Origin: Saprospiraceae bacterium
Lineage (GTDB): Bacteria; Bacteroidota; Bacteroidia; Chitinophagales; Saprospiraceae
Reading direction: 5' to 3'
DNA length: 32,840 nucleotides
Assembly: GCA_020847915.1 (NCBI GenBank)
Contig: JADLBE010000203.1
Span: 1-32,840, forward strand
In this document: positions 13,707-21,623 of the stretch, one piece after another
How positions within the stretch are numbered: the first letter of the stretch is position 1
How the letters are laid out: each line of letters opens with the position of its first letter
Translations under genes and position numbers: made by a program
Notes under the pieces: generated by a model
What the model was told of the DNA's origin: nothing
The model's input: the letters and a program-made list of their open reading frames with translations, nothing else
Database searches by the model: none

Positions 13707-13774
13707 GTTCGGAGTTTGGAGTTCGGAGTTCGGAGTGGCTCCGAACTCCAAACTCCAAACTCCGAACTCCAAAC
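13707..13774 (+). repeat. GTTCGGA/GTTTGGA array with inverted counterpart, hairpin before dapD
   Basis: Four heptamers (GTTCGGA, GTTTGGA, GTTCGGA, GTTCGGA) are followed after GTGGC by five inverted ones (TCCGAAC or TCCAAAC). They fold into a stem of about 30 bp with loop TGG; C/T differences between units mostly become G-U wobbles in RNA. Unlike the other paired arrays it lies between two genes in the same direction. It has no T-run and ends 11 nt before the dapD start codon. Confidence 0.93.
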
Positions 13775-13784
13775 TCTTCAAGAA

Positions 13785-14594
13785 ATGCGTGACATCATAG
13801 AGGCTGCCTGGAACGACCGCAGCCTTCTTCAATCCGAATCAACCCGCAAAACCATCCGCGAGGTGATCGCCGCCCTCGACGCCGGCGATTTGCGTGTGGC
13901 CGAACCTGGAACCGACGGCAACTGGATCACCCACGAATGGGTGAAAAAAGCCGTGATCCTGTATTTTCCCATTCAGGAAATGCAAACCATCGAAGTTGGT
14001 CCGTTTGAATACCACGATAAAATTCCGCTTAAAACAGGCTTCGCCCAAAAAGGTGTTCGTGTGGTGCCCCAGGCGTTGGCGCGCTACGGATCGTTTATTG
14101 AAAAAGGCGCCATCCTTATGCCTTCGTACGTCAACATCGGCGCATGGGTAGGCAGTGGCAGCATGGTGGATACCTGGGCAACCGTGGGTTCATGCGCACA
14201 GATCGGCCGCAACGTACACCTGGCAGGCGGCGTAGGCATCGGCGGCGTTTTGGAACCACCTCAGGCTACACCCACCATCATCGAGGATGAATGTTTTATC
14301 GGCTCACGTTGCATCGTTGTGGAAGGTGTCCATGTGGAAAGAGAAGCCGTTTTGGGCGCCAACGTGGTACTTACTCAAAGTACACACATCATCGACGTGA
14401 CCGGCTCTGAACCAAAAGTGCTGAAAGGCCGAGTGCCTGCACGTTCCGTGGTGGTTCCGGGCTCGTATACCAAACAATTCCCTGCGGGTGAATACCAGGT
14501 GAGCTGTGCGCTCATCATCGGACAAAGGAAAGAAAGCACCGACAAAAAAGTGTCGCTGAACGATGCGCTTCGCGATTTCCAGGTTTCCGCATGA
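13785..14594 (+). CDS. dapD: 2,3,4,5-Tetrahydropyridine-2,6-dicarboxylate N-succinyltransferase
   Basis: 269 residues (about 274 in E. coli). An alpha-helical N-terminal domain (to about residue 70, RDIIEAAWNDRSLL and RKTIREVIAALDAGDLRVAE) precedes a left-handed beta-helix of hexapeptide repeats (GAILMPSYVNIGAWVGSGSMVDTWATVGSCAQIGRNVHLAGGVGIGG). It makes N-succinyl-2-amino-6-ketopimelate in the succinylase route to diaminopimelate and lysine, so it also serves peptidoglycan. The ATG at MRDIIE was chosen from the family N-terminus; a longer frame would translate the repeat hairpin just upstream. The stop overlaps the next start by 4 nt (ATGA). Confidence 0.96.
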   Translation: MRDIIEAAWNDRSLLQSESTRKTIREVIAALDAGDLRVAEPGTDGNWITHEWVKKAVILYFPIQEMQTIEVGPFEYHDKIPLKTGFAQKGVRVVPQALARYGSFIEKGAILMPSYVNIGAWVGSGSMVDTWATVGSCAQIGRNVHLAGGVGIGGVLEPPQATPTIIEDECFIGSRCIVVEGVHVEREAVLGANVVLTQSTHIIDVTGSEPKVLKGRVPARSVVVPGSYTKQFPAGEYQVSCALIIGQRKESTDKKVSLNDALRDFQVSA

Positions 14595-15340
14595 GCAAAA
14601 CGATCGACATCACCACCACACAAAACGTGACCATTGAGTACGACCTTGCGCCCCTGCGGGAGCGTGCTTTGGCGTGGGTGCTCGATTTGGTGCTGGTGAT
14701 CATTTTGTATTTTATGTTTTTCCAGTTTATGCGCTTCCTGCTGGGCGATGGCATGTTTGAAAACATGGGCTGGACGATGATCATCGTGTTGTTCCCTTTT
14801 TTGTTGTTTTTTTTCTACAACATCCTTTTTGAAATTTTAAAAAGCGGACAAACACCCGGAAAAACCGCCATGAGCATCAAGGTGGTGCGTCTGGACGGCA
14901 AAGACCCGGAATGGAGCGACGTTTTGCTTCGTTCGGTTCTACACCTTGTGGATTCTTTGTTCTCCTTTGCCGTTATTGGTTCGTTGCTGATCAAAACAAC
15001 GCCCAAAAGCCAACGACTGGGCGACATGGCGGCCAACACCACCGTCATCAAAATACAAGGGCTTCGTTCGCAGTTCCGGCTCGACGACATCCTCAACATT
15101 TCCACCATCAGCAATTACCAGCCGGTGTATCCACAGGTGCGCAACCTTGGCGAAAAGGACATGATTTACATCAAAACCGTTTTGCTCCGTTTCCAGCGTT
15201 ACCCCAACCAGGCCCATCACGAGGTGGTGGAAGATTTGGTTTCACACCTCATGCCGTTGCTGGATGTTGAACAAAGACCGAGGGATCGGGTAGAGTTTTT
15301 GAGGACACTTTTAAGGGATTATATCGTGTTGACGAGGTAA
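14591..15340 (+). CDS. RDD family membrane protein
   Basis: 249 residues. The RDD family marks are Arg25-Asp32 in RERALAWVLDLVL, GQTPGK (86-91) and RLGDMAANT (142-150). Membrane helices lie at about 27-47, 61-80 and 117-134; residues 150-249 are a soluble, probably cytoplasmic, tail not found in minimal RDD proteins. Some RDD proteins have been reported as sodium/proton antiporters, but most have no known function. It overlaps dapD by ATGA, so the two are translationally coupled and cotranscribed. The 80-nt palindrome begins 7 nt after the stop codon. Confidence 0.9.
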   Translation: MSKTIDITTTQNVTIEYDLAPLRERALAWVLDLVLVIILYFMFFQFMRFLLGDGMFENMGWTMIIVLFPFLLFFFYNILFEILKSGQTPGKTAMSIKVVRLDGKDPEWSDVLLRSVLHLVDSLFSFAVIGSLLIKTTPKSQRLGDMAANTTVIKIQGLRSQFRLDDILNISTISNYQPVYPQVRNLGEKDMIYIKTVLLRFQRYPNQAHHEVVEDLVSHLMPLLDVEQRPRDRVEFLRTLLRDYIVLTR

Positions 15341-15346
15341 ATTTGA

Positions 15347-15426
15347 AACGTTGCTTTTACCCATCCTGCAAAAAGGCGTGCCGGCTAGCCGGCACGCCTT
15401 TTTGCAGGATGGGTAAAAGCAACGTT
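15347..15426. terminator. 80-nt perfect palindrome, bidirectional terminator with core GCCGGCTAGCCGGC
   Basis: Arms of 40 bp (15347-15386 and 15387-15426) are exact complements with no spacer. The inner part is A5, GGCGTGCCGGC, TA-centred core, then the complement and T5, a strong rho-independent terminator for either direction; the outer 18-20 bp (AACGTTGCTTTTACCC) is also perfectly paired, which terminators do not need. Its centre is 46 nt after the RDD stop codon. Confidence 0.95.
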
Positions 15427-15525
15427 GTTGTTTAGGGAAAAGCGTTAAATCCGGGTTCCAACACACTATAAACGCTTATTGTTGCCAATATTGAGGTATC
15501 GTACAACCCAACTAAAAATTTTCAA
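15427..15525 (+). promoter_or_regulatory. Upstream region of the FGE-like gene
   Basis: This 99-nt stretch between the palindrome and the next start must hold that gene's promoter if the palindrome terminates transcription. The best -7 candidate is TATTGTTG at 15477-15484, one mismatch from TAnnTTTG, 41 nt before the ATG. No clear -33 partner. Confidence 0.35.
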
Positions 15526-16374
15526 ATGAAAAAATTCATTCCTCTCGTTTTGCTGGCTTGTCTGGCCCTGGCTGCAACACCTGCCCGTAAAAAATTTAAG
15601 CTGCCGAAAGCTTACGTATACATACCATCGGGTACCCTAACGGAAAATGGTGAAAAAAAGTCCATTCAGGGTTTTTACATGCAGCGTTCGGAGGTAACCA
15701 ATCTACACTACCGCGAATTTTTATCCTGGTTGAAACATTACGGTAAGCCCGAAGATCTGGCCAAAGCACAGATAAAGCCTGAAGGTTGGAGATTGAATGG
15801 CGGTTACAACGAACCTTTTGTTGAATATTACCATACTCATCCGGCGTACGATAATTACCCGGTAGTGAACGTTTCCTACGAATCTGCACAACTGTATTGC
15901 ACATGGCTCACAGGAATCCTGCAGGATCAACATCCTGATTGGAAAATTGAGGCACGCCTGCCTACGGAAGCCGAATGGAATTATGCTGCACGGGCAGGCA
16001 AGGAGGGCGTCCCATATCCGCTCGGCCACAACCTGCGCGATGCCAAAGGCAATATCCTGTACACTTACCGCAACATTGGCGATGAATCAATCTCGCGTGA
16101 TCCGGGAACGGGTGAAATCAAGATGGTTGAAACCAAACCTGGCGGCACTTTTTACGGTCCGGCCGAAGCCGCAGCGAGCAAGCCCAACGACTTTGGCTTG
16201 TACAACACCTCGGGCAACGTGGCTGAAATGTTGCTCGAACCCGGCAAACACAAAGGTGGTTGTTTCAACAGCACAGGTTACGACATCCGCATTGACGCAC
16301 CCGATGAATTTGCAGGTGTAACGGAAGCATCGCCGTTCGTAGGATTCCGGGTATTGATTGTGGTTCGCTCTTAA
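15526..16374 (+). CDS. Exported formylglycine-generating-enzyme-like (SUMF1/GldJ-K type) protein
   Basis: 282 residues. A signal peptide (MKKFIPLVLLACLALAATPA) is followed by a FGE-sulfatase fold domain: FYMQRSEVTNLHYREFLSW, YPVVNVSYESAQLYCTWL, ARLPTEAEWNYAARAG, PNDFGLYNTSGNVAEML, GGCFNS and the terminal FVGFRV. The cysteine pair that FGE uses for catalysis near its C-terminus is not evident, so it is more likely a structural or carbohydrate-binding relative. Bacteroidota gliding/type IX secretion lipoproteins GldJ and GldK have this fold; this protein lacks a lipobox and is shorter, so the link is general. It is flanked by two palindromes with the same core, the second being the axis of the window. 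Confidence 0.85.
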   Translation: MKKFIPLVLLACLALAATPARKKFKLPKAYVYIPSGTLTENGEKKSIQGFYMQRSEVTNLHYREFLSWLKHYGKPEDLAKAQIKPEGWRLNGGYNEPFVEYYHTHPAYDNYPVVNVSYESAQLYCTWLTGILQDQHPDWKIEARLPTEAEWNYAARAGKEGVPYPLGHNLRDAKGNILYTYRNIGDESISRDPGTGEIKMVETKPGGTFYGPAEAAASKPNDFGLYNTSGNVAEMLLEPGKHKGGCFNSTGYDIRIDAPDEFAGVTEASPFVGFRVLIVVRS

Positions 16375-16401
16375 CCTTCAACCGTCGCGATTACCATAAC
16401 C

Positions 16402-16439
16402 AAGAAGGGTGTTGCCGGCTAGCCGGCAACACCCTTCTT
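16402..16439. terminator. Axis hairpin, terminator-like palindrome with core GCCGGCTAGCCGGC
   Basis: AAGAAGGGTGTTGCCGGC, TA centre and its complement form a 19-bp perfect arm on each side of the axis. It shares with the 15347-15426 palindrome the 14-bp core, a G-rich flank and an A-rich (T-rich on the other side) edge, and its centre is likewise 46 nt after a stop codon. Because the whole window is symmetric, the natural extent of this hairpin cannot be seen. Confidence 0.8.
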
Positions 16440-16466
16440 GGTTATGGTAATCGCGACGGTTGAAGG

Positions 16467-17315
16467 TTAAGAGCGAACCACAATCAATACCCGGAATCCT
16501 ACGAACGGCGATGCTTCCGTTACACCTGCAAATTCATCGGGTGCGTCAATGCGGATGTCGTAACCTGTGCTGTTGAAACAACCACCTTTGTGTTTGCCGG
16601 GTTCGAGCAACATTTCAGCCACGTTGCCCGAGGTGTTGTACAAGCCAAAGTCGTTGGGCTTGCTCGCTGCGGCTTCGGCCGGACCGTAAAAAGTGCCGCC
16701 AGGTTTGGTTTCAACCATCTTGATTTCACCCGTTCCCGGATCACGCGAGATTGATTCATCGCCAATGTTGCGGTAAGTGTACAGGATATTGCCTTTGGCA
16801 TCGCGCAGGTTGTGGCCGAGCGGATATGGGACGCCCTCCTTGCCTGCCCGTGCAGCATAATTCCATTCGGCTTCCGTAGGCAGGCGTGCCTCAATTTTCC
16901 AATCAGGATGTTGATCCTGCAGGATTCCTGTGAGCCATGTGCAATACAGTTGTGCAGATTCGTAGGAAACGTTCACTACCGGGTAATTATCGTACGCCGG
17001 ATGAGTATGGTAATATTCAACAAAAGGTTCGTTGTAACCGCCATTCAATCTCCAACCTTCAGGCTTTATCTGTGCTTTGGCCAGATCTTCGGGCTTACCG
17101 TAATGTTTCAACCAGGATAAAAATTCGCGGTAGTGTAGATTGGTTACCTCCGAACGCTGCATGTAAAAACCCTGAATGGACTTTTTTTCACCATTTTCCG
17201 TTAGGGTACCCGATGGTATGTATACGTAAGCTTTCGGCAGCTTAAATTTTTTACGGGCAGGTGTTGCAGCCAGGGCCAGACAAGCCAGCAAAACGAGAGG
17301 AATGAATTTTTTCAT
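16467..17315 (-). CDS. FGE-like (SUMF1/GldJ-K type) exported protein, mirror copy
   Basis: Exact reverse complement of 15526-16374, encoding the same 282-residue exported protein. Its stop codon faces that of the left copy across the axis, 92 bp apart. It is almost certainly the same locus read back, not a paralogue. Confidence 0.85.
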   Translation of the reverse strand: MKKFIPLVLLACLALAATPARKKFKLPKAYVYIPSGTLTENGEKKSIQGFYMQRSEVTNLHYREFLSWLKHYGKPEDLAKAQIKPEGWRLNGGYNEPFVEYYHTHPAYDNYPVVNVSYESAQLYCTWLTGILQDQHPDWKIEARLPTEAEWNYAARAGKEGVPYPLGHNLRDAKGNILYTYRNIGDESISRDPGTGEIKMVETKPGGTFYGPAEAAASKPNDFGLYNTSGNVAEMLLEPGKHKGGCFNSTGYDIRIDAPDEFAGVTEASPFVGFRVLIVVRS

Positions 17316-17414
17316 TTGAAAATTTTTAGTTGGGTTGTACGATACCTCAATATTGGCAACAATAAGCGTTTATAGTGTGTTGGAACCCGGATTTAACGCT
17401 TTTCCCTAAACAAC

Positions 17415-17494
17415 AACGTTGCTTTTACCCATCCTGCAAAAAGGCGTGCCGGCTAGCCGGCACGCCTTTTTGCAGGATGGGTAAAAGCAACGTT
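17415..17494. terminator. 80-nt perfect palindrome, mirror copy
   Basis: Same sequence as 15347-15426, which as a palindrome is identical on both strands. Centre between 17454 and 17455. Confidence 0.95.
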
Positions 17495-17500
17495 TCAAAT

Positions 17501-18250
17501 TTACCTCGTCAACACGATATAATCCCTTAAAAGTGTCCTCAAAAACTCTACCCGATCCCTCGGTCTTTGTTCAACATCCAGCAACGGCATGAGGTGTGAA
17601 ACCAAATCTTCCACCACCTCGTGATGGGCCTGGTTGGGGTAACGCTGGAAACGGAGCAAAACGGTTTTGATGTAAATCATGTCCTTTTCGCCAAGGTTGC
17701 GCACCTGTGGATACACCGGCTGGTAATTGCTGATGGTGGAAATGTTGAGGATGTCGTCGAGCCGGAACTGCGAACGAAGCCCTTGTATTTTGATGACGGT
17801 GGTGTTGGCCGCCATGTCGCCCAGTCGTTGGCTTTTGGGCGTTGTTTTGATCAGCAACGAACCAATAACGGCAAAGGAGAACAAAGAATCCACAAGGTGT
17901 AGAACCGAACGAAGCAAAACGTCGCTCCATTCCGGGTCTTTGCCGTCCAGACGCACCACCTTGATGCTCATGGCGGTTTTTCCGGGTGTTTGTCCGCTTT
18001 TTAAAATTTCAAAAAGGATGTTGTAGAAAAAAAACAACAAAAAAGGGAACAACACGATGATCATCGTCCAGCCCATGTTTTCAAACATGCCATCGCCCAG
18101 CAGGAAGCGCATAAACTGGAAAAACATAAAATACAAAATGATCACCAGCACCAAATCGAGCACCCACGCCAAAGCACGCTCCCGCAGGGGCGCAAGGTCG
18201 TACTCAATGGTCACGTTTTGTGTGGTGGTGATGTCGATCGTTTTGCTCAT
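17501..18250 (-). CDS. RDD family membrane protein, mirror copy
   Basis: Reverse complement of 14591-15340; identical 249-residue protein with GQTPGK and RLGDMAANT motifs, overlapping dapD by 4 nt. Confidence 0.9.
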   Translation of the reverse strand: MSKTIDITTTQNVTIEYDLAPLRERALAWVLDLVLVIILYFMFFQFMRFLLGDGMFENMGWTMIIVLFPFLLFFFYNILFEILKSGQTPGKTAMSIKVVRLDGKDPEWSDVLLRSVLHLVDSLFSFAVIGSLLIKTTPKSQRLGDMAANTTVIKIQGLRSQFRLDDILNISTISNYQPVYPQVRNLGEKDMIYIKTVLLRFQRYPNQAHHEVVEDLVSHLMPLLDVEQRPRDRVEFLRTLLRDYIVLTR

Positions 18251-19056
18251 GCGGAAACCTGGAAATCGCGAAGCGCATCGTTCAGCGACACTTTTTTGTC
18301 GGTGCTTTCTTTCCTTTGTCCGATGATGAGCGCACAGCTCACCTGGTATTCACCCGCAGGGAATTGTTTGGTATACGAGCCCGGAACCACCACGGAACGT
18401 GCAGGCACTCGGCCTTTCAGCACTTTTGGTTCAGAGCCGGTCACGTCGATGATGTGTGTACTTTGAGTAAGTACCACGTTGGCGCCCAAAACGGCTTCTC
18501 TTTCCACATGGACACCTTCCACAACGATGCAACGTGAGCCGATAAAACATTCATCCTCGATGATGGTGGGTGTAGCCTGAGGTGGTTCCAAAACGCCGCC
18601 GATGCCTACGCCGCCTGCCAGGTGTACGTTGCGGCCGATCTGTGCGCATGAACCCACGGTTGCCCAGGTATCCACCATGCTGCCACTGCCTACCCATGCG
18701 CCGATGTTGACGTACGAAGGCATAAGGATGGCGCCTTTTTCAATAAACGATCCGTAGCGCGCCAACGCCTGGGGCACCACACGAACACCTTTTTGGGCGA
18801 AGCCTGTTTTAAGCGGAATTTTATCGTGGTATTCAAACGGACCAACTTCGATGGTTTGCATTTCCTGAATGGGAAAATACAGGATCACGGCTTTTTTCAC
18901 CCATTCGTGGGTGATCCAGTTGCCGTCGGTTCCAGGTTCGGCCACACGCAAATCGCCGGCGTCGAGGGCGGCGATCACCTCGCGGATGGTTTTGCGGGTT
19001 GATTCGGATTGAAGAAGGCTGCGGTCGTTCCAGGCAGCCTCTATGATGTCACGCAT
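18247..19056 (-). CDS. dapD: Tetrahydrodipicolinate N-succinyltransferase, mirror copy
   Basis: Reverse complement of 13785-14594; identical 269-residue DapD with its hexapeptide-repeat beta-helix. Confidence 0.96.
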   Translation of the reverse strand: MRDIIEAAWNDRSLLQSESTRKTIREVIAALDAGDLRVAEPGTDGNWITHEWVKKAVILYFPIQEMQTIEVGPFEYHDKIPLKTGFAQKGVRVVPQALARYGSFIEKGAILMPSYVNIGAWVGSGSMVDTWATVGSCAQIGRNVHLAGGVGIGGVLEPPQATPTIIEDECFIGSRCIVVEGVHVEREAVLGANVVLTQSTHIIDVTGSEPKVLKGRVPARSVVVPGSYTKQFPAGEYQVSCALIIGQRKESTDKKVSLNDALRDFQVSA

Positions 19057-19066
19057 TTCTTGAAGA

Positions 19067-19134
19067 GTTTGGAGTTCGGAGTTTGGAGTTTGGAGTTCGG
19101 AGCCACTCCGAACTCCGAACTCCAAACTCCGAAC
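19067..19134 (-). repeat. GTTCGGA/GTTTGGA hairpin array before dapD, mirror copy
   Basis: Reverse complement of 13707-13774, between the mirrored mlaE-like and dapD genes. Confidence 0.93.
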
Positions 19135-19137
19135 TTT

Positions 19138-19893
19138 CTAGGTTAACATAACAGCGATCAGGTAATCAGCAAGCAGGATCAAAATATCGCTGAAAACCAC
19201 TGCCCTTGTGCTGGCCTGACCGAGCTCGATGCTTCCACCGGTAACATAAAAACCCTGGTAACAGGAGACCGTGGTAAGGATGTAGGCGAAAACAAGCGAT
19301 TTGATGTACATGAGCGTGACGTTGCGTTCGTTGAAATACACACGCAAACCGCGCACAAATTCGTCGTCGGTGATCAGGTCGGTAGGTACGCTTGCGAGGT
19401 AACCACCCAAAATGGCAACAAACGCGGCGAAGGTTACCAGCAAAGGAATCACAAAAATGGCGGCAATGGTTTTCGGCATGATGAGGTAGGCCGCCGTATT
19501 AACCCCCATCACTTCCATGGCGTCGATGTGTTCTTTTTGCCGCATGCCGCCTATTTCAGCAGCCATATTGGAGCCTACCTTGCCGGCCAAAACCAAACAG
19601 GTGATGGTAGGCGCCAGTTCGATGATGGCAAGGTCGCGAACGATGTAGCCGATGTAGTAGCGCGGAACAAGTTGCCCGTCGAGCTGGTAAGCAAACTGTA
19701 CAGCCGATACGGCGCCGATAAAAATGGCGATCAGACAAACAATGATGAGCGAACCCACACCGATGTCGTTGAGTTGCCGCATGGTTTCCTTCCAGTACAT
19801 GCTGAATTTTTCGGGCCGGCTTATCGACTGGCGCATCATGCCCAGGTAGCGTCCGAAATGGTACAGGTAATTGAAACGGGAAAATGAATTCAT
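19138..19893 (-). CDS. MlaE-family ABC permease, mirror copy
   Basis: Reverse complement of 12948-13703; identical 251-residue permease with the GKVGSNMAAEIGGMR signature. Confidence 0.9.
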   Translation of the reverse strand: MNSFSRFNYLYHFGRYLGMMRQSISRPEKFSMYWKETMRQLNDIGVGSLIIVCLIAIFIGAVSAVQFAYQLDGQLVPRYYIGYIVRDLAIIELAPTITCLVLAGKVGSNMAAEIGGMRQKEHIDAMEVMGVNTAAYLIMPKTIAAIFVIPLLVTFAAFVAILGGYLASVPTDLITDDEFVRGLRVYFNERNVTLMYIKSLVFAYILTTVSCYQGFYVTGGSIELGQASTRAVVFSDILILLADYLIAVMLT

Positions 19894-19940
19894 GCGTTGT
19901 GATTGTTGAGACACGCCCAAAATACAGCCTCAAAGTAACG

Positions 19941-19948
19941 TACTTTTG
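19941..19948 (+). promoter_or_regulatory. SDR -7 box (TACTTTTG), mirror copy
   Basis: Mirror of 12893-12900, 28 nt before the SDR start at 19977. Confidence 0.6.
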
Positions 19949-19976
19949 CCGAAGGCTGAAAAACAATATCGAACTG

Positions 19977-20684
19977 ATGAACAAATTTATAGTAGTTACC
20001 GGCGGCACCAAAGGTTTGGGCCGCGCCTTCGCCGAAACGTTTGCAATCCAGGGATTCGATGTGTGTGCCTGTGCACGTACACAGTCCGACCTAGACGACA
20101 TGCGCGAGCACTTCAACGAACATTTCCCCAACGTAGAACTTTTTACGTTTGCCGCCGATTTAAGCAAAAAGCACGACGTGTTTCATTTCGCCGATTTTGT
20201 GCGCAGCAAACGCTCCAAAGTGGATGTTTTGATCAACAATGCCGGACTTTTCCTTCCCGGCGCCGTGGAAGACGAAGCCTCGGGCACACTCGAAACCATG
20301 ATCGAAACCAACCTCTACAGCGCTTATTATCTTACCCGCGCCCTGCTGCCTCAAATGACGCCTTACAACCATGGCCACATTTTCAACATGTGCAGCATCG
20401 CCAGCATCATCGCCTACCCCAACGGCGGATCGTACACCATCGCCAAATTTGCCATGCTGGGTTTCACCAAAGTGTTGCGCGAAGAAATGAAATCCAAAGG
20501 GGTAAAAGTAACCGCCGTCCTGCCCGGCGCCACCTGGTCCGACTCGTGGGCAGGCGTCGATCTGCCCGAATCACGCCTCATGCAGGCAACCGACATCGCC
20601 AAACTGGTGTGGGGCGCTTACGACTTGTCCGATTCGGCCGTGGTGGAGGAAATTTTGGTAAGACCGCAGCTGGGGGATCTATAG
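19977..20684 (+). CDS. Short-chain dehydrogenase/reductase, mirror copy
   Basis: Reverse complement of 12157-12864; identical 235-residue SDR with Ser140, Tyr153 and Lys157. Confidence 0.92.
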   Translation: MNKFIVVTGGTKGLGRAFAETFAIQGFDVCACARTQSDLDDMREHFNEHFPNVELFTFAADLSKKHDVFHFADFVRSKRSKVDVLINNAGLFLPGAVEDEASGTLETMIETNLYSAYYLTRALLPQMTPYNHGHIFNMCSIASIIAYPNGGSYTIAKFAMLGFTKVLREEMKSKGVKVTAVLPGATWSDSWAGVDLPESRLMQATDIAKLVWGAYDLSDSAVVEEILVRPQLGDL

Positions 20685-20756
20685 CTGAAAGCTGAAAGTG
20701 GAAAGCTGAAAGTTACTTGAACCAATATTTACTTTCCACTTTCAGCTTTCAGCTAT
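20681..20756. repeat. GCTGAAA/GTGGAAA inverted heptamer arrays, mirror copy
   Basis: Reverse complement of 12085-12160, filling the gap between the convergent SDR and gldF-like genes. Confidence 0.95.
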
Positions 20757-20759
20757 TTT

Positions 20760-21578
20760 TTACCAACGGCGCCTGCCCAACGACAAAACCGTAGCCGCCA
20801 AAAACAACACGATCACCGACAGGAAATACACCACGTCGCGCGAATCGATGACGCCGCGGCTGATGGAATTGTAGTGGTACTGTATGCCGAACGACTGTAC
20901 GATGTCGTCGGTTTTGCCGTAAAAAATGGGCAAAGCGCTCAAAAAATCGAAAGAAAGGTACACCACAAAACACAGGAAAGTCGCCAAAACGAAAGCCACG
21001 ATCTGGTTGTTGGTGAGCGAGGAAGCAAACACGCCAATGGCGGAAAAACTACCGGCCAGGAACAACAAACCGATGTAGGAACCCAAAATGCCACCCGAAT
21101 CGAGGTTGCCCTGGGGCTGACCGAGGATGTACACCGTGATGTAATACAACACCGTGGGCAACAAAGCAAACACCACCAACGCCAAACAAGCAAGGTACTT
21201 GCCCGCCACGATTTGCCAGTCTGAAACCGGCCGGGTTACCAGCAATTCAATCGTACCGCTTTGTTTTTCCTCGGCGAACGTGCGCATGGTTACCGCAGGT
21301 ATGAGGAACATAAAAATCATGGGCGCCATGGAAAAAAGCGTTTCCAAACTGGCGTAGTTGCTGTCGAGCACGCTGTAATCGGGGAAAACCCACATCACGA
21401 GGCCCATGATGACCAGAAAAACGCCGATCACCACATAGCCGATGAAGGAGGCGAAAAATGCGTTGATTTCTTTCCTGTAAATGGCCGAAACGCCCGAGCG
21501 AAAAAAGCGGGGTACCAACAGCAGGGCGGAAAAAGCTGCGACGACGAGTAGTATTTTGAGTAAGGCTGTGATTGGCAT
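20760..21578 (-). CDS. gldF: GldF-like ABC-2 permease, mirror copy
   Basis: Reverse complement of 11263-12081; identical 272-residue membrane protein with the extra N-terminal hydrophobic segment. Confidence 0.85.
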   Translation of the reverse strand: MPITALLKILLVVAAFSALLLVPRFFRSGVSAIYRKEINAFFASFIGYVVIGVFLVIMGLVMWVFPDYSVLDSNYASLETLFSMAPMIFMFLIPAVTMRTFAEEKQSGTIELLVTRPVSDWQIVAGKYLACLALVVFALLPTVLYYITVYILGQPQGNLDSGGILGSYIGLLFLAGSFSAIGVFASSLTNNQIVAFVLATFLCFVVYLSFDFLSALPIFYGKTDDIVQSFGIQYHYNSISRGVIDSRDVVYFLSVIVLFLAATVLSLGRRRW

Positions 21579-21621
21579 GGTTTCCTAACGGAATGACAAA
21601 GGTCCCTTACGGGATGACAAA
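21579..21621 (-). repeat. Tandem covarying hairpins between gldA and gldF, mirror copy
   Basis: Reverse complement of 11220-11262. Confidence 0.8.
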
Positions 21622-21623
21622 AG

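Noticed and set aside
13716-13784. N-terminal extension of DapD through the heptamer hairpin
   Set aside because: The extra residues are translations of the repeat (SELQTPNSELQT), and DapD begins normally at the ATG at 13785.
16375-16466. Covalently closed hairpin telomere of a linear replicon
   Set aside because: A telomere would explain a perfect palindrome, but the axis core recurs at 15386 as an ordinary intergenic terminator hairpin with the same spacing from a stop codon. Bacteroidota are not known for linear replicons, and no protelomerase gene is present.
15347-17494. Mobile element with the two palindromes as terminal inverted repeats
   Set aside because: No transposase or recombinase lies between them, the gene inside is an exported FGE-like protein, no target-site duplication was seen, and the right-hand palindrome belongs to the mirrored arm.
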